Virus record (IMG/VR): IMGVR_UViG_3300005608_000026
Location: 1-21,957 of that record
Source: a virus
DNA: 21,957 nt
Reading direction: 5' to 3' (one strand)
The notes beneath the pieces are model-generated. The model saw only the letters and a program-made list of their open reading frames with translations. It was not told the DNA's origin and did no database searches. The translations under genes were made by a program, and so were the position numbers. This document shows positions 1 through 6,532 of the stretch, one piece after another (position 1 is the first letter of the stretch; each line of letters opens with the position of its first letter).

Positions 1-486
1 AGCGGTCACTATCACACTCGATCAACTGATGGAAGAATCACATATCTGGGTAATCCCTATGAAATGTTCTGGAACGATGTAGAAGATCCTCGGGGGTTTC
101 ATATCTTTGATACAGATACCCTAGAACTTACAACAATTGATAATCCATATCGATTGTTTTACAAGTTATATTATAATGATGAACCAGCATCTCTTCTTGA
201 TTCGAGACCATATAAGGACAAGATTGTCAAAGTAATTGTTCGCAACAAGCCAAGACCTAAGGAGTTTGAAAAGGTAATTGATAAGTTGTACTCTGCTGGA
301 GTTGCAGATCTTAAGATCATAGAAAACTTTGGTATTAATGAGAATGAAGAGTTCGAAGCATTTGAGACTGAAGATACTCTTTCTATTCTCAATCGTTACA
401 TTGAAGAGTCTGAGATTGACTTGGACAAATCAAAAATTCAGTGTATAATGAGACAAACCTACCAAGAAGCATGTGAGATGATTTAG
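1..486 (+). CDS. 47: Recombination endonuclease subunit gp47, 3' part (SbcD/Mre11-like)
   Basis: This is the C-terminal 161 residues of a gene that begins before the window; the frame is open from base 1. The visible text includes DGRITYLGNPYEMFWND followed by DPRGFHIFDTDT, which matches the end of the phosphoesterase domain of T4 gp47 as I remember it. gp47 is the Mre11/SbcD-type nuclease that pairs with gp46 to resect DNA ends for recombination-dependent replication. The catalytic metal-binding motifs of the N-terminal half lie outside the window and cannot be checked. The gene is followed after 1 nt by a small ORF and then by gene 46, so it belongs to the same operon as its partner. T4 gp47 is about 339 aa, so roughly half is missing only because of the window edge. 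Confidence 0.93.
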   Translation, partial: SGHYHTRSTDGRITYLGNPYEMFWNDVEDPRGFHIFDTDTLELTTIDNPYRLFYKLYYNDEPASLLDSRPYKDKIVKVIVRNKPRPKEFEKVIDKLYSAGVADLKIIENFGINENEEFEAFETEDTLSILNRYIEESEIDLDKSKIQCIMRQTYQEACEMI

Positions 487-487
487 T

Positions 488-760
488 ATGTTTATTTTGA
501 CTTTACGTGGTAGAGAAAGAGAGGGAGCATACTATGCTCTAGATGAAGAGCAGAATGAAATCTTATACATCTTTGAAGAAGAAGATGATGCAACTAGGTT
601 TGCTATGATGTTAGAAGAAGATGGAAGTCCTGAAATTCATATTATAGAAGTTGATAGTCAAGCAATAGTTGAAAGTTGTGAACTATCTGGGTGTGGATAC
701 GCTATTATTACCAAAAACGATTTTGTAATTCCTCCAAAAGGCAGAAATGATTTTATTTGA
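488..760 (+). CDS. Small conserved acidic protein, DUF3110-like
   Basis: A 90-aa acidic protein between genes 47 and 46. The stretch FEEEDDATRFAMMLEEDG resembles the core of DUF3110, a family of small cyanobacterial and cyanophage proteins of unknown function; this is from memory and not searched. No membrane segment or catalytic motif is visible. It starts 1 nt after the gene 47 stop, and its last 14 nt overlap the start of gene 46, so the three are probably co-translated. A role in the gp46/47 nuclease complex is possible from position alone and is only inference. Confidence 0.8.
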   Translation: MFILTLRGREREGAYYALDEEQNEILYIFEEEDDATRFAMMLEEDGSPEIHIIEVDSQAIVESCELSGCGYAIITKNDFVIPPKGRNDFI

Positions 761-2459
761 GAAGATCCGGTGGAAAAACTTTTTGAGCACTGGTAATCAA
801 TTCACAGAGGTCAGTCTTTGTGATAATTCGACGAGTTTGATTATTGGAACGAATGGTGCTGGTAAGAGCACCATTCTTGATGCCTTGTGCTTCTCTTTGT
901 TTGGAAAACCTTTTCGCAAAATCAACAAACCACAACTAATCAATTCGACAAATGAAAAGGATTGTAGAGTTGAAATAGAATTTACTCTTTCTGGAATTCA
1001 GTGGAAAGTTGTAAGGGGAATCAAACCCGGAATTTTTGAAATCTGGAAGAATGGATCCCTGATGGATCAAGCTTCATCTGTTGTCGATCAACAGAAGTGG
1101 TTTGAGCAGAATGTTCTAAAGATGAACTTTAAATCTTTCACACAGATTGTAATTCTTGGAAGCAGCACATTTGTTCCCTTCATGCAGTTGACTTCCTCCA
1201 ATCGTCGCGAAGTAATTGAGGATCTTTTAGATATTCGCATTTTTTCCAATATGAATATGGTAATAAAGGAGAAGATAAGAGAGATAAAAGAGAACATAAA
1301 AGTTTTGGAACTGAAAAAAGACTCTCTGAATGATAAAGTATCAATGCAGAAAGAATTTATTCAAAAAGTTGAAAGAGATTCTGAGTTTATGATTGGTGCG
1401 AAGCAGAATCGCATAAGTAGTTTAGAATCTGAGATGGCAGATCATCTTCAGAAAATTGAAAGATATAATGATGAAATTGCTGAAAAACAACTTGAATTTG
1501 ATGATTGGTCTGGTGATAAGAATAAACTAAAGAAACTCAATCAACTAAGAGGTAAGATCTCTCATCGAATTGATTCCGTTGTTAAGGAACATAAATTTTT
1601 TACTGGAAATAAGGTTTGCCCTACCTGCACACAATCTATTGAAGAAGACTTTAGAATAAATAAAATTACAGACGCTCAAAATAAGTCAAAGGAGTTGCAA
1701 TCAGGTTTTCTTGAACTTGAAGAGGCAATTAAAGAGGAAGAAGAGCGAGAGCGTCAACTTAACTCTATCACTCGGGAGATAACTAACCTCACGCATGGCA
1801 TATCTACAAACAATGTTACGGTTTCTGAGATTCGGAAACAGATCAAGTGTTTGGAATCAGAAATTCAAAAACTTGCCAGTCAACTTGCAAACAAGAATTC
1901 TGAACATGAGAAGTTAGACTCCTTTAAAAAGAAATTAAAAGAAACTCTAAACGAACTTTCTGAGAGTAGAGAAAAAATTAACTATTATGATTTTTCTTAC
2001 TCTTTGCTAAAAGATGGTGGAGTAAAAACAAAAATCATCAAGAAGTATCTGCCCTTAATAAACAATCAGGCAAATAGATATCTTCAGATGATGGATTTTT
2101 ATATCAACTTTACGTTGGATGAGGAGTTTAACGAAACGATTCGCTCTCCAATTCACGAAGACTTCTCATATTCTTCTTTTAGTGAAGGTGAGAAAATGAG
2201 AATTGATCTAGCTCTTTTGTTTACTTGGAGAGAAGTTGCTAGAATGAAGAACTCTGTCAACACCAATCTGTTAATTATGGATGAAGTATTTGATAGTTCT
2301 CTTGATGGATTTGGTACTGAGGAGTTTCTAAAAATTATTCGATATGTAATCAAGGATGCAAATGTCTTTATTATTTCTCATAAGGAATCTCTTCATGATA
2401 AATTTGAGAATGTGATAAAGTTTGAAAAAGTAAAAGGTTTTAGCAGAATGTTGTCATGA
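747..2459 (+). CDS. 46: Recombination endonuclease subunit gp46 (SbcC/Rad50-like ATPase)
   Basis: A 570-aa SMC/Rad50-type ATPase, close to the roughly 560 aa of T4 gp46. The Walker A loop is at residues 34-42 (GTNGAGKST). A long charged coiled coil follows from about residue 175, broken by the zinc hook C291-P-T-C294, and the second coil runs to about 405. The ABC signature is SFSEGEK, near S479, and Walker B is LLIMDEVFD with D512-E513. All parts needed for a working ATPase are present. With gp47 it forms the Mre11/Rad50-like complex that resects ends for recombination-dependent replication and helps degrade host DNA. The ATG at 747 overlaps the upstream ORF by 14 nt and has an AAAGG-like ribosome site in front. 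The next gene overlaps its stop by 4 nt. Confidence 0.97.
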   Translation: MILFEKIRWKNFLSTGNQFTEVSLCDNSTSLIIGTNGAGKSTILDALCFSLFGKPFRKINKPQLINSTNEKDCRVEIEFTLSGIQWKVVRGIKPGIFEIWKNGSLMDQASSVVDQQKWFEQNVLKMNFKSFTQIVILGSSTFVPFMQLTSSNRREVIEDLLDIRIFSNMNMVIKEKIREIKENIKVLELKKDSLNDKVSMQKEFIQKVERDSEFMIGAKQNRISSLESEMADHLQKIERYNDEIAEKQLEFDDWSGDKNKLKKLNQLRGKISHRIDSVVKEHKFFTGNKVCPTCTQSIEEDFRINKITDAQNKSKELQSGFLELEEAIKEEEERERQLNSITREITNLTHGISTNNVTVSEIRKQIKCLESEIQKLASQLANKNSEHEKLDSFKKKLKETLNELSESREKINYYDFSYSLLKDGGVKTKIIKKYLPLINNQANRYLQMMDFYINFTLDEEFNETIRSPIHEDFSYSSFSEGEKMRIDLALLFTWREVARMKNSVNTNLLIMDEVFDSSLDGFGTEEFLKIIRYVIKDANVFIISHKESLHDKFENVIKFEKVKGFSRMLS

Positions 2460-3190
2460 GAGTTTTAGTTACAGGTCATAAAGGTTTTATAGGTAGAAAT
2501 GTATATCTAGATTGGCAAGAACAACTGGGATCTGTAAATGTAGATGGAATTGATTTTCCAGACAACATTGGTCAGTTTGATGGTGGTGATTATGATTTGG
2601 TAATTCATCTTGCTGCTTATGCAAACATTCGAGAGAGTCTAGAAGATCCTGAAAAGTTCTATGTAAATAATGTATTGATGGCAAAACCATTATTTGATTG
2701 GTGTCGGGATACAAATACTCGTCTTCTCTATGCATCATCGAGTGCTGTGGAAGAAGAGTATTGGGAAAATCCATATGCAATGACAAAGTGGGTAAACGAA
2801 ATGATGGCCCCATCAAACTCTGTTGGATTAAGATTCACTACAGTTTATGGTCCAGACAGTCGAAAAGATATGATGTATCGTATGCTAGAAGATAAAAATG
2901 CAAAATACGTTACAAATCATCGGAGAGATTGGATTCACGTAAAGGATGTCTGTCGTGCAATTCGATATCTCGCTCACGCAAATGTTAATGGCCCAGTGTC
3001 TGTTGGAACGGGAAATTCTGTCTCTGTAAAAGAACTTGCAGAAAAGATGGGCATGGGACACTTACCTCTGAAAGAAAATACTCCAGGAGAAAGACTTGAT
3101 AATGCTGCAGATACCACTGTTTTGACTAGTATTGGATGGTTCCCCACTGTCAATGTTATGGATACTGTGAAGAAAAATTTAGTTTCATAA
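2456..3190 (+). CDS. NAD-dependent sugar-nucleotide epimerase/dehydratase (short SDR)
   Basis: A 244-aa extended short-chain dehydrogenase of the epimerase family. The N-terminal Rossmann nucleotide loop is TGHKGFIG (residues 6-13), followed by the DLVIHLAA segment near 48-54. The catalytic serine region is ASSSAV (93-98) and the YxxxK pair is Y107 and K111. The text GLRFTTVYGP after it is typical of UDP-glucose 4-epimerase relatives. The substrate cannot be read from the sequence. It is short compared with the usual 310-340 aa, lacking part of the C-terminal substrate domain. Its ATG overlaps the gene 46 stop in an ATGA, so it is translationally coupled to the recombination operon. A role in modifying lipopolysaccharide or a virion glycan is possible but unproven. 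Confidence 0.9.
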   Translation: MRVLVTGHKGFIGRNVYLDWQEQLGSVNVDGIDFPDNIGQFDGGDYDLVIHLAAYANIRESLEDPEKFYVNNVLMAKPLFDWCRDTNTRLLYASSSAVEEEYWENPYAMTKWVNEMMAPSNSVGLRFTTVYGPDSRKDMMYRMLEDKNAKYVTNHRRDWIHVKDVCRAIRYLAHANVNGPVSVGTGNSVSVKELAEKMGMGHLPLKENTPGERLDNAADTTVLTSIGWFPTVNVMDTVKKNLVS

Positions 3191-3241
3191 AAAACTTATT
3201 AAGTGTAAAGCAAAAGACATTAAGTTAGCATACGCTGACTA

Positions 3242-3247
3242 TATAAT
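3242..3247 (+). promoter_or_regulatory. Possible -10 element in the 46/epimerase to cobT spacer
   Basis: TATAAT stands in the spacer about 70 nt before the small ORF at 3314. No good -35 hexamer is seen at 16-18 nt upstream; the best is TTAAGT at 3220. In an AT-rich spacer this may be chance. It could drive the 58-aa ORF. Confidence 0.3.
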
Positions 3248-3313
3248 ATAGAATTGAGGCAATTTGTATGGCATGATACATTTATTATGTTATGTTGATC
3301 ATCCGGAGGTATA

Positions 3314-3490
3314 ATGCACAATCTCATTTCTTATAATCAATTAGCTGGTTGGAAGCAAAGCATAGAAAAACTTTCTATCATAGATCAAAAAACAGATGAT
3401 GCCGACATCCTTAACGATTATTATAACTGCTTGATCGAATGCGACGAAACCCAACACATGTGTAAACGTATTTGTAAAGAACTTTTGTAA
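3314..3490 (+). CDS. 58-aa conserved-looking small protein
   Basis: The ATG at 3314 is preceded by GGAGGT five bases upstream, one of the best ribosome binding sites in the window, so this short frame is very likely translated. The 58-aa product is hydrophilic and carries four cysteines: Y-N-C, E-C-D, M-C-K and I-C-K, all in the last 21 residues. The spacing (C39, C43, C50, C54) could bind a metal but matches no family I know. It stands alone between the epimerase gene and a terminator-like hairpin, with its own -10-like TATAAT about 70 nt upstream. No function is assigned. Confidence 0.7.
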   Translation: MHNLISYNQLAGWKQSIEKLSIIDQKTDDADILNDYYNCLIECDETQHMCKRICKELL

Positions 3491-3505
3491 CAAGGACACT
3501 AGAAA

Positions 3506-3551
3506 AACTGTCACTGAGGGCCCTCACCGAAAGGTGGGGGTTTAGTATTAT
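3506..3551 (+). promoter_or_regulatory. Candidate promoter region of the cobT-like gene (shared AACTGTCAC motif)
   Basis: AACTGTCAC (3506-3514) starts 68 nt before the cobT-like ATG, and a -10-like TATTAT lies at 3546-3551. The same nonamer starts 66 nt before the cobS-like ATG at 6533, with TATACT 39 nt after its start. The repetition at matching distance suggests a shared control element. There is no canonical -35 at 17 nt. Confidence 0.4.
3521..3543 (+). terminator. Terminator-like hairpin before the cobT-like gene
   Basis: CCCTCACC (3521-3528) pairs with GGTGGGGG (3533-3540) around a GAAA tetraloop, with one G-T pair, followed by only TTT. The stem is strong and GC-rich but the T-tract is short, so it may be a weak terminator ending upstream transcription or a leader structure. 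The neighbouring GAGGGCCCTC (3516-3525) is a perfect palindrome that could compete with it. Confidence 0.5.
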
Positions 3552-3573
3552 GGCCACATAAGAAACGAACCAC

Positions 3574-5739
3574 ATGTACGTCTCCCACGAAATCAAGTCA
3601 CAACTGGCAAAACTCCTTGCGACTGAAGACCTGGTCGTTGAGCATCGTCAGATCGAGACCGCACAATTCAATGTTCACACTCGTGTCCTGACCCTCCCTG
3701 TATGGGATACGAGCAATGTTGTGTATGACATGCTCGTTGGTCATGAGGTTGGTCATGCCCTGTTTACTCCAGACAATGACTGGTTTCTGGAGCATGATAT
3801 TCCACCACAGTTTGTCAATGTGGTAGAAGACGCTCGCATTGAGAAGTTGATGAAGCGCAAGTATCCTGGACTTGCAAAGACATTTTTTGGTGGATACAAG
3901 GAAATGAATGAAAATGACTTCTTTGACCTGTCGGGTGAAGATGTCTCCTCCATGAATCTTGCAGATCGAGTTAACCTATACTTTAAGGTTGGAAACTTTG
4001 TTGATATCAACTTTGACGATCAAAAAGAAATGCCTCTCGTCCACACAATTGCTGAGTGTGAGACATTTGAAGATGTTCTAATTGCCGCAGAGACTCTTTA
4101 CAAGCACTGCAAGAAAGAGATTGATAATGATGACAGACCAGATGCTCCTATTCCCCCTCAGGAGAACTTTGAGTCTGAATCTTCTCAACAGAACTCTGAG
4201 ACTTTAGATTCTCAAGATTCTGAAAATAGTGATAGTGAGGATGAATCTCAAGATTCTATTGAGAACAATTCTCAAGTTACTCCCGGATCTAATGCTGGAG
4301 ATAATGATGAATTGGAAGTTACAACAGCGAACAATCTTGAAGAAAAACTCAAGGATCTGATTGACCAAAGGTCTGGTGACAGTGTCTATGCTGAAATCCC
4401 CAAACTAGATTCTCAAAACCTCATCGCTAAAAACTCTGACGTTCATGACGTAATTAACGAGTGGTTCACTCTTGTTCAAAGAACGTCTAATCAAAGAGCA
4501 AAATCTCATGGAATGGATGGGATTGATCTTTATAGTGTTGTTGACCAACTTTTCTATGACTTCAAGAAGTCTGCTCAGAAGGAAGTCAACTATTTGGTGA
4601 AGGAGTTTGAATGCAAGAAAGCAGCAGATTCCTATGCTCGTGCTTCTACCTCTCGCACTGGTGTTCTTGACACCGCTAAACTTCATACTTATAGATATAA
4701 TGAAGATCTCTTCAAGAAGGTTACGGTCCTTCCAGACGGTAAGAATCATGGGTTGATCTTTGTTCTTGATTGGTCTGGATCAATGTCTAACGTTCTTCGG
4801 GATACCTGCAAGCAACTATTCAACTTGATCTGGTTTTGTAAGAAAGTATCGATCCCTTTTGAGGTTTATGCATTCACTAATGAGTGGAAAAGATCTCATT
4901 ACAGCCACAAACTAGAAAAGTATGTTGATGCTGATTTGACTCCTTCATATAAAAAGAAAGAAGGTTTCTTGTCCATTGACGATTCATTTTCTATGATGAA
5001 TATTTTCACCAGTCAAGTTCCTGCAAAGGAGATTGAAAAACAGATGATCAATATTTGGAGAATTGCTTGTTACTATGGCAATGTATATGGTTCTCGCTAC
5101 TCTGTTCCTGAGCGTCTTAGTTTGTCTGGAACTCCCCTAAATGAAGCATTGGTTTCTCTTCATACAATTCTTCCAGACTTTCAGAAGACAAATAAACTTC
5201 AGAAAGTTCAGTGCATTGTTCTTACTGATGGTGAAGCAAATAGTCTTTCATATCATGTTACGGTTAAGAGGCCCTGGGAACCAGAACCATTTCTTGGAAC
5301 CCGTCATCTTTATCCGGGAGAGTCCTATGTCCGTGATCGCAAACTTGGAACAACCTATGCAATACAGGGTCAATATCGATGCTTCACTGATGTCATGCTT
5401 CGCAACTTGAAGGACAACTTCCCTAACGCAAACTTCATTGGAATTCGGGTTCTTGCTCCTCGCGATGCAAACTCATTCATTCGTAGTTACTGTGACTTTG
5501 GTGATGATGAGTTTGATCGTATTCAAAAAGATTGGAAGAAGTCTAGGAGCTTTAACATCAAATCTTCTGGATATGATGCTTACTTTGGAATGTCTTCTGC
5601 AACTCTTTCTCAGGAATCTGAGTTTGAAGTTGATGGTGGTGCAACCAAAGCAAAGATCAAATCTGCATTTGCTAAGTCTCTGAAGACCAAAAAACTAAAT
5701 AAAAAGGTATTAGGAGAATTTATTTCTTTGGTGGTATGA
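3574..5739 (+). CDS. cobT: CobT-like VWA-domain protein with HExxH peptidase-like motif
   Basis: A 721-aa protein. The N-terminal domain has H57-E-V-G-H61, a zinc metallopeptidase-type motif, followed by VNVVEDARIEKL with E85-D86, which could supply a further ligand. Residues about 197-239 are a low-complexity Ser/Asp/Glu/Gln linker. The C-terminal half is a von Willebrand A domain with a complete MIDAS: DWSGS (D399, S401, S403), T520 in SGTPLNE, and D552 in LTDGE. This layout matches CobT of aerobic cobaltochelatase and the cyanophage 'peptidase/CobT' proteins. In known systems CobT works with the AAA+ protein CobS and the chelatase CobN. CobS is encoded 0.8 kb downstream but no CobN is visible. 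It is coupled by ATGA to the next gene. Whether it cleaves proteins or helps metal insertion is unknown. Confidence 0.88.
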   Translation: MYVSHEIKSQLAKLLATEDLVVEHRQIETAQFNVHTRVLTLPVWDTSNVVYDMLVGHEVGHALFTPDNDWFLEHDIPPQFVNVVEDARIEKLMKRKYPGLAKTFFGGYKEMNENDFFDLSGEDVSSMNLADRVNLYFKVGNFVDINFDDQKEMPLVHTIAECETFEDVLIAAETLYKHCKKEIDNDDRPDAPIPPQENFESESSQQNSETLDSQDSENSDSEDESQDSIENNSQVTPGSNAGDNDELEVTTANNLEEKLKDLIDQRSGDSVYAEIPKLDSQNLIAKNSDVHDVINEWFTLVQRTSNQRAKSHGMDGIDLYSVVDQLFYDFKKSAQKEVNYLVKEFECKKAADSYARASTSRTGVLDTAKLHTYRYNEDLFKKVTVLPDGKNHGLIFVLDWSGSMSNVLRDTCKQLFNLIWFCKKVSIPFEVYAFTNEWKRSHYSHKLEKYVDADLTPSYKKKEGFLSIDDSFSMMNIFTSQVPAKEIEKQMINIWRIACYYGNVYGSRYSVPERLSLSGTPLNEALVSLHTILPDFQKTNKLQKVQCIVLTDGEANSLSYHVTVKRPWEPEPFLGTRHLYPGESYVRDRKLGTTYAIQGQYRCFTDVMLRNLKDNFPNANFIGIRVLAPRDANSFIRSYCDFGDDEFDRIQKDWKKSRSFNIKSSGYDAYFGMSSATLSQESEFEVDGGATKAKIKSAFAKSLKTKKLNKKVLGEFISLVV

Positions 5740-6296
5740 AGACATTTCAGCAATTTGTGGTAGAATGTAACTCTATTCAGGAAACTTCTTTGAATAGAGT
5801 TCGCTCTAAATCACAGAAGGGTGGCATGGCTATCCTTTCCGGCCAAAGAGGGAACAAGTCCTCCAAAGAGAATAAAGAGAGAAGTAAGAGAACTGAAAGA
5901 CGAATTCGTGGCGCTGGCCTTCCAGGTCCTACAAAAGTATCTGGAAGATATACAGAAAACCCAGGAACACCTCAAGAGAAGAAAGTTGGAGAGAAGTCTC
6001 ATGTAGTTTCTTCTGGTAAAATGGGTAAACGCAAGTTCAAAAAAACCATCGAAAAGTTGGGAACAGAACGTGGACTCAAGCACAAGAAGAATACAAAACC
6101 CGGATCGTCTAAAGATGATCAGGATTCAGTTCTGATTCAACGCAAATCAAAAGGATCTGCTACACTCAAAGGAACATCTAAGCAATCTTGGCCTGGTAAA
6201 GGAAAGAACGCAAAGGTTGGGAAAATGAGACCAGGTAGAACTGGTGAATTTGATACTAAAGTGAAAAACAAAACATTTACCTATGAAGAAAAGTAA
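5736..6296 (+). CDS. Basic protein with T4-like capsid-targeting N-terminus (candidate internal head protein)
   Basis: A 186-aa protein with 34 Lys and 14 Arg against 17 acidic residues, so about +31 net charge, and rich in Gly and Ser; probably disordered and able to bind DNA. The N-terminus MKTFQQFVVEC aligns without gaps with the capsid-targeting sequence of T4 internal proteins, MKTYQEFIAEA as I remember it. That includes E10, after which the T4 prohead protease gp21 cuts. A second site of the (I/L)xE form is I14-Q-E16. The body contains repeated K-G-K and S-K-G patterns. Its ATG overlaps the stop of the cobT-like gene in an ATGA. I infer a protein packaged in the capsid and clipped during maturation. 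It could instead be a non-virion basic protein with a chance N-terminal match. Confidence 0.8.
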   Translation: MKTFQQFVVECNSIQETSLNRVRSKSQKGGMAILSGQRGNKSSKENKERSKRTERRIRGAGLPGPTKVSGRYTENPGTPQEKKVGEKSHVVSSGKMGKRKFKKTIEKLGTERGLKHKKNTKPGSSKDDQDSVLIQRKSKGSATLKGTSKQSWPGKGKNAKVGKMRPGRTGEFDTKVKNKTFTYEEK

Positions 6297-6465
6297 GTTT
6301 CCCCTGCGACACATCGTTATTGAAGAGAAGAAAGAAGTATGGATTCGAACCGATAGCAGCATCACTGCTATGGGAGTCCCTGCAATGATGAAGCAGCACT
6401 TTCCTGGATATACTGGCAAGATTGCTTCAGAAGACTACTTCCAAGAACTTCTGAAATCACAATAA
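6283..6465 (+). CDS. 60-aa small protein of unknown function
   Basis: A 60-aa frame starting inside the last 14 nt of the basic-protein gene. The product begins MKKSKFPLRHIVIEEKKEVWIR, looks globular with alternating beta-like segments, and ends in QELLKSQ. No clear ribosome site precedes the ATG, so translation would depend on the upstream gene. It fills the space before the cobS promoter region and has no competing frame. I do not recognise a family. Confidence 0.65.
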   Translation: MKKSKFPLRHIVIEEKKEVWIRTDSSITAMGVPAMMKQHFPGYTGKIASEDYFQELLKSQ

Positions 6466-6466
6466 G

Positions 6467-6511
6467 AACTGTCACAAGGTCCTCTGAGAGCAGGTCTATA
6501 TGCACTATACT
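6467..6511 (+). promoter_or_regulatory. Candidate promoter region of the cobS-like gene (shared AACTGTCAC motif)
   Basis: AACTGTCAC (6467-6475) recurs here, followed by AAGGTCCTC and, 39 nt after its start, TATACT (6506-6511), 21 nt before the ATG at 6533. The partner site before the cobT-like gene has the same order: motif, then GGCCCTC, then TATTAT at 40 nt. There is no -35 consensus, so an activator site centred near -45 is an alternative. Confidence 0.4.
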
Positions 6512-6532
6512 TAGATCAGTTCAAACAAAGAC

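Noticed and set aside
4162-4290. Repetitive tract in the cobT-like gene
   Set aside because: Considered as a DNA repeat or array. It is a low-complexity Ser/Asp/Glu/Gln linker without a regular DNA unit.
4405-4749. 114-aa open frame on the minus strand in the cobT-like gene
   Set aside because: It lies opposite a gene with clear domains, has no ribosome site and its product looks like a frame shadow.
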